DNA of 64,000 nt from Helicoverpa zea (Eukaryota > Arthropoda > Insecta > Lepidoptera > Noctuidae). Under the pieces are notes generated by a model. That model made no database searches. It saw only the letters and a list, made by a program, of their open reading frames with translations, and had not been told where the DNA came from. The first letter of the stretch is position 1, and each line of letters opens with the position of its first letter. The position numbers were made by a program, and so were the translations under genes. The DNA lies in assembly GCF_022581195.2 (NCBI RefSeq), contig NC_061475.1, positions 496,001-560,000 of the forward strand, read 5' to 3'. Positions 32,701-45,280 of this stretch are shown here, one piece after another.

Positions 32701-35700
32701 CGTCACAACTGTCAATGAATTGGATCATTTTATTGATTTTGAAGTGTAGTTAGTATCTCAAACTTCTCGGTAACCTACGCAGTCACAGAACCAAAAGAAC
32801 AGAATTTATAAAAATTCATTATGGGCCTGGCCGTGAAAATTCATTATTCAAATTGTATTCAAATAAGATGTAAATAGAAAACAAAATATGAATTATATTA
32901 ATTAAAATCATAATCCACACACTTTCAGTTATTTAAACACATACTTATACTGCTAAACTTTCTTCCCCGATCGAGAACTTTCTTTGCGTATCTATCTTTA
33001 CTTTAGATATTCGATCTCTCAAAGAAAATCAATAAAATATCCAATGTCTATATCTATCCGTCGCTTTAGTTGATAGTTACGACAGATAGTCAAGATTATT
33101 TTTGTATGTATTAGTTCGTAAATATTCTTATATTTTATTGCTTATGTATTGTAATTTGTATTTTCTACGGGCCCAAGTTGCCTGAAATAAATATACAAAT
33201 CCATCGTAAACTAACAATAGCTTAAGCGATGCGCTCACGCATACAGAATTATAAATAACTTCGCAATAATAGCCCGCTGACCTGACCTGCCTCAACGATA
33301 TTAATATATTGTTGCTATTTATATATTTTGTTACATTTCCGTATAATAAATATGGTGATATCAATTCTTATACGACCGTGACCGAGAGCTGTCGACTCGC
33401 TAATTTTTTTTTGTAATAAAGATTTAAATTAAAAACTTAATCATCATCATCTGCCTCTTCATCATCTGCATCATTGCTCGATGAACCTCTCATCTTCATC
33501 ATCATCATCATCTCAGACATTGCCCCTTAGATCTCCACAGATACCTCAAATCAAATCATTTTATTCATTTTGTGAAACAGGGGTGATTACAGGTGTTTTC
33601 TACAGATTTATGTACAAAGCATGTCCCGCCAATAGGCATACAAAATTATTTAAGAAATTACAGTAATATAAAATGTCCGAGTATATTCATGAATGTCAAA
33701 ATAAAAAAAAAAGTTGTGTTACCTGTTGGAGGCAACTTCTCATCTTGATTACCAATTACTATACTTAGGCTCCTGTTTCCCAAACGTTCTAGTTGAAGAT
33801 GATATTAAAAATGTCGCTCCCCAAAGGAAACCAAGAAAGTTCAGAAAACTGATTCTTGCACATAACGAACCACGCGCCGACTGCTAATAGAGAGTATTTT
33901 GAATATTAACAGTACTAACCATTAACGCAGAAACTTATAATGCTCGAATGCACTTTTTCCTCAAGAATTACAACAGTAACCAAGAACAGAACCCCATAAG
34001 AACATAAGTCAAAGTCAAATCATTTAGGCCTTATATATTTACAAATAAGTTTGATTCTAGTTTCACATTCCAAAAGTAGGTTCCCATGGAGAAGAACGGG
34101 CAAGAAACTCCATGGTTATTCTTTTTAAAAATAGTATAATAAGCCCTTTTAACACTTAACAAAATGATACAAGGAGCGTGTTAGAACCAGGAAATGCAAC
34201 GCGGAAGCAAGCATAGTATTACGAACAAGGCCTTTTGGGATGAATGCAGTGGCAGTTGCATACGACGACGATGGTAATTGTTCACATCAATATTCTTATG
34301 CAGTACTTATTATTAACTAAGTGTGAAGAGTTAAGATTGAAGAGTTAGGAATGAATGGAATAGGCTAATTGGAAGTTATTGGTTTTATTTCAAAGGGGAG
34401 AAGAAGAGAGAAGAACAACGATTCTGATGTGTTCAAATATAAGGTACCTAGTTGGAGTCAAGAGATGGAGAAAAGTACAGCTACAGATCTATCTCCAGAT
34501 GCCATCTATAGTATTAGCTTTTGGTCTTTTCCGAAGCATGGAAACCTACTCATTTTTCCTGAAAAGGCTTGAATGCAGTTTTCCAAGGTTCTTTGCATCC
34601 GAAAAAGAAGATGATAAAGGAACCTTTAATACCAAAATAAGTATGTAACTTTATTATTATTTTCCATATTCAGGCAATAACTTTGCCAATTCAGTAGTTG
34701 ACATGACTTACTAATTATTCCTACACAAAACAAAACAAACAAACTAAACACAAGATTACTCATACCACTTCTACAAGTAGTTTATATTCCTTCCCTACTA
34801 ACGCCCTTGATAGTCCCTGACATACACACAAACATACATACATACATACAGACAGATAAACACAAACATCTGTAGCTATTAATACGGCGACCCTGCGCAC
34901 ACGCAGGAAGTGGCGATAACAACAACATTGCGAAAGTCAAGAGGAAGTAAACCTAGTATTATCTGTAATAAGGATAAAATGCACTTATTTATAGTATTGA
35001 TTACTTTAAGGATCAGTCCTTTGTTGGTCTTTGAGATGTAGTGTGTTAATTGTTTTCACCATAATAAGAAAGGTTACTTAGATAATAAATTATTGTAAGA
35101 CTATCATTTTAAATTTACAGTTATAAATACATTTTACGGTTAATACTATTTCCGTTATTGAACATAGCTATAATTAGAATCATCTTTTAGACATGCTGCA
35201 GTTATTTAACCTCTTCTGATGTAGAAAATTAGCATTGATCTGGAAAAATGTTTGATCCCAAATGCAATCATTAACTAACAATTTTCTCTTTATTTTAGTG
35301 GCAGGCAGGCTAGAGGCAGGACGTTTCCCACAAGTCCTTCAGGAAATCACTGGGAAATCCTATGTCCCGTAGTGGATGTCCTATAGCTGAGATGATGATA
35401 CGGTGAAGTTTAAAGAATTCACAGCATTACTAGACAGCAAGCTTCAAATACTAAATTGGGAACCAAAGACTAGTTTTAGCAGAAGCAAAGATAGCACGGA
35501 AAGTTTCGTACGATGTCTTTTAGGTGCCTTTATATTTAGGTAGCTGAAAATAGTCTACAACCAAACTCTGATTAAGGCTCTGTCATGTAATAATGAAAAG
35601 CTAGCCTATTTTACATTAGCATTATCACCAGTTCTATCAATATTGACAGACCCGTGCGGAAGGAAAGGAAGCTGCCTTGACCTCTCGATAGCAATGCCAT

Positions 35701-36182
35701 TGCCAACAAAACAAGATAATTAGCCGTCACCAACGGATTACGATAACAAACATAATGTAATTGTTGTAATCTCAGATCAAACATAATTACAAGTGCCTCG
35801 TGATCTGATGTAAGACAATTTAGTTTTGTTGTATGTTCGAGATCAATTCGGCCATGCTACTACTGTTTAAATTTTGCGCACGAGTCATGGTGTCTCGTGT
35901 TCGGAAACTATAGCAAGCACGACCTTTTATGTTCTTGCCTTATAAATATCATTATCGATCGGGGTACCTGAAATATTCAAAATCATTGTTCAAAGAAAAT
36001 CACATGATGTTTCAGCAGCTCTGACTATATTTAACTTTTTCAGTTCAGTGAAGTTTCTTCGTCGTTAAAGCGTGATTGAGGAACAAAAACTTACAAACTT
36101 TATTTTCATTTATGATTTTAGTAAGACAAGTAGGTACATATCTTTAAGTACTAACACTAAGTACCTGCATGAACCACTCGAT

Positions 36183-36365
36183 AGCTTTCGTTGATCAAAC
36201 CTCAAAAATGAACGTATATATAGTTTTTAAGTATCAGCTTGGCACCCGAAAATCTAGAAAGCTTCTCAAAAACAGATCATTAGCTTTCGTTGATCAAACT
36301 TCAAATGTGAACTTAAATATTTTTTTGAGTATCAGCTAGGCACCCGAAAAATCTAGAAAGCTTCG
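36183..36365. repeat. Two tandem copies of a 99-bp unit
   Basis: 'agctttcgttgatcaaac' starts at 36183 and again at 36282, and both units end 'cacccgaaaa..tctagaaagcttc'. The copies differ at several positions, so the duplication is not very recent. The 99-bp length is coincidental with the DIRS array; the sequences are unrelated. No coding role is seen. Confidence 0.75.
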
Positions 36366-36535
36366 CTCATGTGACTCCGGCAATAGTGGAAGTGCGTGCG
36401 AGATAAGGGCGTCATTGACACAGTATGTGCGCCCGCGCACCGCGCGACCTCTCTCACTACCGGTGAAAGATAACTTGTAGCGACAGCATAATAAGCAGTG
36501 ACAATTCTTACCCTACTTTACTGGACTGAACTACA
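36366..36535. other. Short CpG-rich patch
   Basis: 'gcgcccgcgcaccgcgcgacc' type sequence near 36428-36450 stands out from AT-rich flanks. No gene or TIR was recognised. Confidence 0.3.
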
Positions 36536-36775
36536 ATCATCATCCTCCGAACCCTTTTCTCAAGTATTTTTGGGGTCGGCTTCCAGTCTAACCGGATTCA
36601 GCTGAGTACCAGTGCTTTACAAGAAGCGACTGCCTATCTGACCTCCTCAACCCAGTTACCTTCTTCTTCTTACTACCCGTAACGACTGCCAAGGATGTTC
36701 AATGACAGCCAGGACCTACAGTTTAACGTGCCATCCGAAACACAGTAATTTTAGCGTCTAAGATATACTTAGACT
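36536..36775 (+). repeat. SINE-like interspersed repeat, longest copy in the window
   Basis: The copy runs from 'tcatcctccgaacccttttctc' through 'ggggtcggcttccagtctaa', 'gctgagtaccagtgctttac', 'gcgactgcctatctgacctc', 'cccagttacc' and 'gacctacagtttaacgtgcc' to 'gtctaagatatacttag'. At least eleven further copies or fragments occur in both orientations in this window. It is non-coding, dispersed and 5'/3'-truncated in various ways, as SINEs are. No intact A and B boxes were found in this copy, so the class is inferred. Confidence 0.7.
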
Positions 36776-36842
36776 GAACTACAATATATTGGGAAAATGC
36801 TGTTATGTACCTACGTACATATGTGTAGGTACAGCTGCATAT

Positions 36843-36960
36843 CATTTTCCAACTATATTGAAGTCGACTTCCAGTCTAACCAGATGCAGCTAAGTACCAG
36901 TGTTTCCCATGGAGCGACTGCCTATCTGACGTCTCAACCCAGTTACCCGGGCACCACAAT
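36843..36960 (+). repeat. SINE-like repeat copy
   Basis: 'cattttccaactatattgaagtcgacttccagtctaacc...gcgactgcctatctgacgtctcaacccagttacccgggcaccac' is the same family and orientation as the copy about 70 bases upstream. Confidence 0.7.
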
Positions 36961-38249
36961 GCCCCCAATGGTAAGATTGGTAGGATCTTATTCTTAGTTA
37001 CTTTTTGTATTTTACTGATGAAACGTTAAATTATTAAAAAATCTTTGTTTATTGTTGATTCCGATGTTTTGCGGACGCTACCTCCCGCATAAAACCGACC
37101 TTCCTCAATGTCGTTCTAGTGACAATAGCGACATTGCACCTTTCACGATTACAACTACAATCATATGCACTCTATTCTAACCTTATTACTATGACGTAAG
37201 GTTCAATCTCTCTTGTGTCAACTGCAAATGAAAATACAAAGCATTTTCAGAGACTGACCAACGTATTTAGTTCTAATTGCTCTTGTTTTAAAGTTTAATT
37301 TTATTTGAATTGATTTGGTAGTGCGTATTTTAATGTTTATAGTCATTCATAAATTACGGTGCCATTGTATAACAATAATTTTCAGCGACACGTAATCTGT
37401 TAGGGGACTCACACTTTGTAGTAAAAAAAATGTTTTTTCCAGACAGTTAGGTACTTCCTAATTTCTCAAAAATCTTCCTGATATCACAGGTTACTTAATA
37501 GTTACCTATCATTACCTAAGTATTTGTTGCTAGTGAGTTTAAAACACATAGAAAGAGTTGATTTTAGCTCTGTCTGTCTGTCGGGCTTTTTACTTAAAAA
37601 CCCTGCTGAACATAATTTTATTAAAATATCCAAAAACGACTTATTGCAAAAAAAAAAAAAAAAACAATGTTCTAATCCAGCCCTACCATATCTCGGATCA
37701 GTGTATTAAGAGCAGTTCCTATCTACACAGATCGGTTGATACAATCGCAGTATACCAACGTATATCATACAAAGTCAGTTAGGCTGTGATATTATCCTGT
37801 GACAGCAGTATCTGTGTGCTAAGAGCAATTAAGATAGGTACAAAGATATTGTTAGGTAGACACGAGAGTTGGAGTTGTTTGTTTTCGAAGTTATTTTGGC
37901 TTAATTGAGATTGATTGATTACAACGTATTGGTATTTTCTTAGAGCATTTTTAAACCTGTTTTTTCAACCAATTTTAATCTAATTATTCTCTATCCGTCG
38001 ACATCTTACAAATGACATTTCTGTTGACTTAAGTCACCATCCTTCTACCGTTTCTTTGGTCTATTTCTAGGAATAAAATAGTCAACAATTTATGAATGAC
38101 TAAAACTAATAACAGAAATTACAAAATGCAAAATGCCTGCATCACGCAGTCTCGAACCCAACCCAATCCTTCATTGCACAACATGACATACACACAGACA
38201 TACATATTTATACATAAACATACATACAAATATGTCCACATGTCAATAA
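36961..38249. other. AT-rich stretch, nothing recognised
   Basis: No exon is supported. A poly-A run lies at about 37648-37664. Confidence 0.5.
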
Positions 38250-38257
38250 GATTGTAC

Positions 38258-38577
38258 CATGGAGTAAGGAAAGATGAGCGGAGATACCATAATGAAGGTA
38301 GGTCAGGCGCCTTCTTCTAGATCAAATTTGTACGGTGGGTAAGACCAAAACAATCAATAACGAGTGAAGTAATAATGCGACCGGGTTCTTTGAGACATCT
38401 GTCAACCATTTTTGGTATAACTAAAATTGGTCGGATCCATAGAAAGCGTTTAAGAGCGGAATCAGTAACGTTCCTTGTCCAAAGCTCACCTCTGCTGCTC
38501 AGCTCACCATTTTGGCGCGCTACGTTCTTAGGATATTTTCCGTTATGGCACCTCCGCTAGTCATTTTATTCTCCGTG
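38258..38577 (+). mobile_element. 320-bp MITE, 8-bp target duplication, copy B
   Basis: Flanked by identical 'gattgtac' (38250-38257 and 38578-38585). The ends are imperfectly inverted over about 40 bp ('catggagtaagg...gagcggagataccataa' against 'ttatggcacctccgctagtcattttattctccgtg'). It is the same family and orientation as copy A at 25224-25485, but longer in the middle (extra sequence around 38430-38500). No transposase is encoded. Confidence 0.87.
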
Positions 38578-38756
38578 GATTGTACGCGCGACACGACTGG
38601 TAAGACTAGTGCCTGGCCGTGACTCCGATCGAGTTTTTAAAGGCTTAATCTATATTATGCTTACCTATGACATTGATAAATGTCTTACGAATGACGACAT
38701 TGCAAAAGTGTATGTTGTAAGATTAGTACTACTTACTTAGAAATCCTTTCAAATAA

Positions 38757-38972
38757 CGGCCCTTTCACACGGCAGTCCAGTTTTTTGCAGGATACCGTTT
38801 TTTGCAGGATCCCGTTTGATCGCAAAAGATATTATATGCTAGTGTTCACACGAGCAAACCGCATGCAGGATCCTGCAAATTGCTGTTCCCGTCGTAATAT
38901 CTTTTGCGATCAAACGGGATCCTGCAAAAAACGGTATCCTGCAAAAAACTGGACTGCCGTGTGAAAGGGCCG
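38757..38972. mobile_element. 216-bp near-perfect foldback MITE, TAA target duplication
   Basis: The first 78 bases (38757-38834) are the reverse complement of the last 78 (38895-38972), beginning 'cggccctttcacacggcag'. Both sides are flanked by TAA (38754-38756, 38973-38975), fitting PIF/Harbinger-type insertion. The arms contain repeated 'ttttttgcaggat.cc' blocks, and 'gcaggatcctgc' recurs in the loop. The near identity of the arms suggests youth or ongoing conversion. Confidence 0.92.
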
Positions 38973-41900
38973 TAAGTGGCTGAGTCGATTTTGCCTTATG
39001 GTATGCAAATTGAACCATACACAAATCACTGTGTCCATCTGTGAATCTAAAAATTAAAGTTTCCCACTTCTTATCAAACATTGACTAGTTTTACAAAGAT
39101 TATACATGTCTTAATAATCGTTCTGGAGCCTTTGGTGCCTAGGGCGTCGGTAACTCTTTCGAACAATCCCGCAGCCTGTTTCATGATAATCAGCCCTAAG
39201 ATCTAATAGTATAATATGTCACGTAGTTGAGATACGAGTAAGATGAGTGTTCATACAGAAGACGTGACGAACCAACCTCCATACAGTAGGGTCACGATTA
39301 GATGACGAGAGCTTTTTTCAAGGGCAGCTATTATCAGATACGCACTTTAAGTTCATTTGAATCGTCTATTTGTCACTGCATATTATAAAACGTTCGCACT
39401 CAAAAACTACTCTATCTTTCTATCCTTCAGGAAAGCATGAGTAAAAAAATTAAAATATGGGCATATTTAAATTTTTTTTAACTAGCTAGGGATAGCTAAG
39501 CCTAAAGTGGGTTTGCTTGTTCATTATTATATCTAAAAACCAGAATTACAATCGTTTTCTACATTTCTAAACCTTTTATAACGTCATCGTAGTGAACAAT
39601 TTTATACCCGGTAACAGGGTTTTCGTGAAGGTCAAATAGGCAGTCTTCCAAAATAAATGCATAAATTATTACTACAATTTATACTATAAGCAACAATGAT
39701 TTATCTAATTACACCACCAGGATATAATAAAACTTTAAAAAATATTTAGGAATTTCCCAAAAAACTTTGATATAAGTGGTAATTACAAGAGAAGATAATT
39801 AACTGAACCATAAGATAGACATGTGACTAATTCGAGACTACTAAATAAACACGTCTGTGAGCACACTATTGTATGCTAATCACTGGATATAGGGTTGTGT
39901 TGAGAAACTACTAATTCGATAATAATATCGATAGAGCGCTTGTAATCGAAGCGAGCGATGATAGAGAAATGTACCTTCAATTAATTTACATGAGTTATCA
40001 AACTTGCTAAGGTCACTTTCAGGTTGCGAGGTTTTCCGAAACTCTTACTAAGGTATTAGGTATGAGTTACAGTAAATGACAGAAGCTACTTCTGTCTACT
40101 TTCAGGAATTGCCTTAATGTCAGGAATTAGAATGTCATGTCACCTGAATGTCATGTGCACTAATGACTTTCCAATTTATGAAAGACTAAGTAATTTATGC
40201 GAAGCACGAAAGTATGACGGAAAATAACGATTAATGTCTCATAAGAACAATAAACATAGCTTCGGTAATATGATTATTTTATTTTCTATTTATACGTAAA
40301 TTTGCTATTCTAAGACTTGTATTTGTTTCCACGGAAAAAAACTGTAACAAGCATTTAATATTTTATCGACAGGCACAGCCCTAATGTGGTCTAAATACAT
40401 TAAGCGTAGCACACACGTGTGATATGAGGGCACAACACTAGTAGTTACGTAACTCATAACATTATAATGTCGAACAACTCTATGCTAGACTGAGATTCTC
40501 AATTTTTTATAACAAAGTTATCATCCACAAGTTTACCTAATTATTACATTTTAAACAACTTGGTGTTTTCCCCAATTGAGGGCCTTAAATGGGTTGTTTG
40601 TTCTTGTTGTAGGAACAATGACTATACGATCAGAAGAATATTTAAGAACGCTCTTCAGGAGAAGCCGCGGGGTTCAGATCCCAGAAAGAGAGGACCGACT
40701 GAATGATGCCTGTATCTAACGGAAGTCTGTAATATGCGAAGTTTAACTTAAGCTGTCTATTTCAGATAATCTGATGCCTGGGTAGGCCGGAAGGTTTTCC
40801 TGACTGCCTCTGACATTCAATTTTACCTACATATCGTCGCAGGTATGAGTTACCTGTAACAGTAAGTTGAAGAAAACTTTAAGAAACACAGTCCCATACG
40901 ATGATAATATTAAAGTTCTCCAGACTACCTAGAACCGGTCTGACTGTTAGCCCAGGTTGTGAAATAATCTGTCACTCATACACTCATATCATTTGCAGTT
41001 CTCAGAAATAAACATTCTATTATTTGGGCCTCATAATTGCATTACTTTATTTCTTCTTATGTGCCTACTCGCTTGCGTACTGTCTCACCTAAGTATGTAC
41101 TCCCTAATGCACAATGCATAGCCCTATATATTCCCCTATGTACTCCCGGTGTATCTCATAAAAAAACCGATTGTTAGCCCGAAGATTAGGATAGGCTTTG
41201 CCGCATCCTTTTAAAGGCCTTAAAACAATTCCTGGATAAATACTTCATCCTGCAATTTATTCGCACTTTTAAACATAAAATTATAAAATCGCGAATTAAA
41301 CAAACACTAGCACTATTAAAACCGCAATAACATTAATTAACACAGCGGTTAAAGAGAAAGTCGCTTTTACAAACGTACCTAAGTTTAATTTCTAAATGTT
41401 GACCAAGTATTGTTTCATTCATATGCCACATTTCTTATTATTTATTTTTTTTTCATTTAAATATCAAAATTCGTTAGCTACTTACTTACCAGTTTAGTAT
41501 ATTTTGTAGTGAGCTATTATGTATGAAAATAAAATATTAAGTTAACAGTTGAAGAGTTTTTTCGCTGCGCTAATCTCAGATATTCCAGAACCAGTTTGAG
41601 GATTCTTTCAGTGTCAGATAGACCATTTACCGAGGAAGGCAATCTATTTATTTATTTATTCTGAACAAAAATACATTTAGAAGGACTACTTTTTGTTTTT
41701 TTTATAAAACCTGGACGAGTAAAATCACTCGTATAGTATAATAGTCGAAAAACAGAATATCTATTGTACCTACAAATACTTTCTAAATATATCTTGCACA
41801 CTATTTAGGATCTCTATAATATAGATAGACGATCATTTATCATATTTATTTCACACATCACATATTATTTTTATAACATACCTACTAATAAGCCATCGTT

Positions 41901-42216
41901 TTTCTAGAAACAATTCTCTCCATAACTCGCTCAGTATACATTTGAAAGCCAGTCCACGAAAGGTCATTAAATACAAACACTACGGTATCTATTCATCTAA
42001 CAATTACAACATACATTGTCAGTTTTCTTAATGCAGCCTGTCATCGCTTCAATACAAACGGCTCATTGTATTTGCAATAGTTTTGCGAAACATTCAATTA
42101 GTGTCCACTGCTGTTGTTGCCTCATTGTGTCAATGCACTTGACCTTCGGTTGAAACTGTAAGTTGTTTTCAGGCTGTTTAGATTCTATTTTCTATTTATA
42201 GTCAATTCAGTTTTAT

Positions 42217-42320
42217 AGGCAGTCGCTTCTTGTAAAAATCTGGTACTCAACCGCATCCGGTTAATGACTGGCAGCCGATTCCAACATAAGTAGTTGGGAA
42301 AAGGCTCGGGAGGTGATGAG
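42217..42320 (-). repeat. SINE-like repeat copy
   Basis: 'ggcagtcgcttcttgtaaaaat...ccaacataagtagttgggaaaaggctcgggaggtgatga' is the reverse complement of the 5' part of the family at 36536. Confidence 0.7.
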
Positions 42321-42857
42321 TTATACAGTTCGAAATAAATTAACAAGATTGCTGCTCTATAATTTTTAAAGAATCTCGTTTGGTTTAAAAAGTAAATTAA
42401 ATAGCGCTTTTAAAATATTACAACTGTTACCTACGCTTATTAAAATACTTGACTTGTTTATTGGGAAATGGATCCAATAGAACCATTCCCGAACTTTTAG
42501 ATACTTTAAGTACGAACCTGATGTAGTACGTTTGCAACTGAAAGCAGCTCCTAAGTATTAAGGGTACCTAAACATAATTTATATTCTTAAACCAAATCTA
42601 ATTGCTTGTAAACAAAAAGTTAAAACGGTGATAACAATCTCTTCACAAAGCCTCAAATAACAATTAATTAACAAATGTAATAAATTAACGCTCTTGGGTA
42701 ACAACACATCTGACTGACAGCATCCGTATCAACTAACTTTATTTTGATCGCAATAAGTATCGAATACTGTTTACAAATTAACTCAATACGGAATTACACT
42801 ATACTTAACTTGCTATATTAATTATTATTGTTATTGAAACATATGTAATCTTTCTAT

Positions 42858-42954
42858 TCAGTCGCTCCTTGTAAAACACTGGTACTAAGTTGCATCCGGC
42901 TACACTGGAAGCCGACGCCAACATAGTTGGGAAAAGGCTCGGGAGATGATGTAA
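42858..42954 (-). repeat. SINE-like repeat copy
   Basis: 'cagtcgctccttgtaaaacactgg...caacatagttgggaaaaggctcgggagatgat', reverse orientation, 5' part of the family. Confidence 0.72.
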
Positions 42955-44919
42955 TCTTTCTATTACAAAATTATAATAGGTACTCATTGAAAAGTTATTG
43001 TTAAAGTAAAAGTTAAAACTACTGAAATACAATATGACAGATTTTGGTGGGCTGCGGGATAGTTCGCGAGTGTCACCCTGGTACATAAGGGGCTCCAAAA
43101 GGAACATGGATGGTTTGAGCCAGTTAAAGTTTTACTCTCCCTGCTACTATAACCATAGCGGCAAACTACAGAATCACACAACATCGGAATTTATAACTTC
43201 CTTCTTTTTGTATGTCAGTTAATTATTTAACAACTCCATTACATTAAGGCATGTCAGAGGTAGCTCCACGAGGTCAGATCTTGGCAAAATAAGCCAGCTG
43301 TCAATATAAACTGTTAAGGCACCGCTCGCACTTGGCAGGTTGTATAAAAATCAGTTGGCGGCCTTGACCGCGATGCAGTGCGTTGTCGTCAAACGACATG
43401 TGACCGTAGGGCTGACACCAACCAAATACGAAAAATCTAAAAAAATCCAATTGCCTAACATTTTTCTAACCATATTAGTTTTGGCTTACAATACAACCTG
43501 CTTAGTATCATTTTTTTTGTAATTTTCTGATACAGAAAAATATCTGTGAAATATAGTCTACACAGGATTTAAGTGCAATTAGAATCATGGAGATTTTTTG
43601 CAAGAATTTAGGTAAGCAGATCAATGGACAAACGAATTAATTAATTCATAAGGTTATTTGAACATCCACTTCATAATAAAACAATGGTATCTAAAGACAT
43701 GTGTCTTTGTATATCTATCAGTTAATTTATTTTTTACTAAAGATATGAATTTGACATGACTCATAGCTGCATATGAGGCTCATTTCAAGTGCTTGTAAAG
43801 GCCTATGAAAAAATATATGTATTTGATTTTGACTTTGTTAAAATTCTGACTATACAGTAATCAAATCCACAGATAGATTACTGAAATCTGTACTTAGTAG
43901 ATTGGAAGTTATCATCAATATAATATAAAAGCTCAGTACAATATTATTTATTACCCCGTATTGCAGTCACCGGCAACCCTAAGGCAGTTCACACATGTGC
44001 GGATAAAACGGCGCTAGTTGGCATTACATATTGATTGACGCAGCAGATTGTTTGTCTTGTGACAGCGCCACTGACGAACGTATTTACACTACCATGTATT
44101 ATTGCTTGTATAGTAAATAAATCATTTTTGTTTTGTGCACCTTCTGTTTTATTAGTGGGGAAATCCATAACTTAAATTGATTGTAAAATTGTAAACAACA
44201 AATTCAAAGATATTAAATTACTATGATCAATAATTATGTTATGCACTTATAGGTATTTAGGCCTACTTTATGTTTAAAAAAGTAGACACATATACCTGGC
44301 ACATAGGTACTCGTGTGTAGTTATAATGGTATATTTTTGTCTGTTAGCATTTACTCCAAAGCTACTAAACGATTGTTCATGCTATTTTCACCAATATGTT
44401 TAGTGGTTTATGAAATCTTGAGGAAAGTTTAGGAAAGTCTAGCATATTTTAGATTTTCATATAAGATATTTTTTGCCTTAGTTCAGATATATTTTATCGC
44501 CATAAATATTAATTATCCCATAAGTAAACACAGAGATTATTGATTACTTCATAGCAAAATAACTCTTATATACGTCAAGGTTTTGTAAACCGATACTAAG
44601 AACAAATTATCTAATAAGCACTTACAAACAAACGCCACAAAATATCTTAATGAATTCAATAGCATACGACATTGATCTTTGGCAAGTACCCACGCCCAAA
44701 TACATTAAAAGTGTTACACAGCATTTAAATTTATTTAACCCAAGTATATACTTATATGTAGACTAGTTTGTATGACCGTAATTATGTACGGTCGTAAAAT
44801 CACGCTCCGAAACTATGGCTAAGCGTTGCATTTTTATTTATTTATCTATCAGTATAATATGCTGTTATATTGAGAGGGCAGAATAGTTCTTATGTTTACT
44901 AGAAGTTTTACCTCAATTT

Positions 44920-45112
44920 GTCGCTTTGTTGCTCAATTTGGCTGTTTGTTTGTAATGGATAAACTCAAAAACTAGGTACTACCTAAACGTTTTTGTTTTT
45001 TAATTCTTTCACTGTTAGAAAGCTACACTTTTCCCGAGTAACATAGGCTATATTTTATCCCGGTATGGGGAGTAGATACCACGGGACGCGGGTGAAACCG
45101 CAAGAGAATGTC
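44920..45112 (+). mobile_element. Helitron-like fragment
   Basis: Same organisation as 49886-50092: 'gtttgtttgtaatggataaactcaaaaacta', 'attctttcactgttagaaagctacac', 'aggctatattttatcccggta' and 'cgggacgcgggtgaaaccgc'. The terminal CTAGT is lost or mutated. Confidence 0.65.
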
Positions 45113-45157
45113 ATATTATTTTTTGTCGTATATATTGTTTTTCTCTTTATTCCTGTG

Positions 45158-45280
45158 GTAATATGCTGCACAATGGTAGACGCAGCCACAGGTGCACTCT
45201 CTATTCCTTCACTCTCATAGCGCGATGGGACGGCAATCCAACACCACCGGAGAGAGATCAGGCGCAGACCGACAACTCAA
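45158..45280 (-). repeat. Interspersed repeat, family 3, copy 1
   Basis: Reverse complement of part of the element at 47276-47590: 'caggtgcactctctattccttcactctcatagcgcgatgggacggcaatcc...gagagagatcaggcgcagaccgac'. No target duplication found. Confidence 0.65.

Larger units (their letters stand above)
31571..36182. other. Repeat-studded gene-free stretch
   Basis: No exon is supported. Pieces seen: a Helitron-like fragment (31955-32150), a SINE-like copy (32560-32700), an ATC-rich microsatellite (about 33440-33515), and a 'tcaaagtcaaatcattt...gaagaacgggcaagaaactcc' interspersed repeat (about 34008-34120) that resembles a common moth retroposon 3' end. A CATA microsatellite lies at about 34832-34852. 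A repeat ending 'gtagtggatgtcctatagctgagatgatgat' is at about 35290-35398. The remainder is AT-rich. Confidence 0.5.
38976..44919. other. Gene-free AT-rich stretch with SINE-like copies
   Basis: No exon or RNA gene is supported. Two reverse-oriented SINE-like copies are annotated separately (42217-42320 and 42858-42954). A Helitron-like fragment 'gattctttcagtgtcagatagaccatttaccgaggaagg' lies at about 41600-41645. The rest is featureless to me. Confidence 0.5.
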
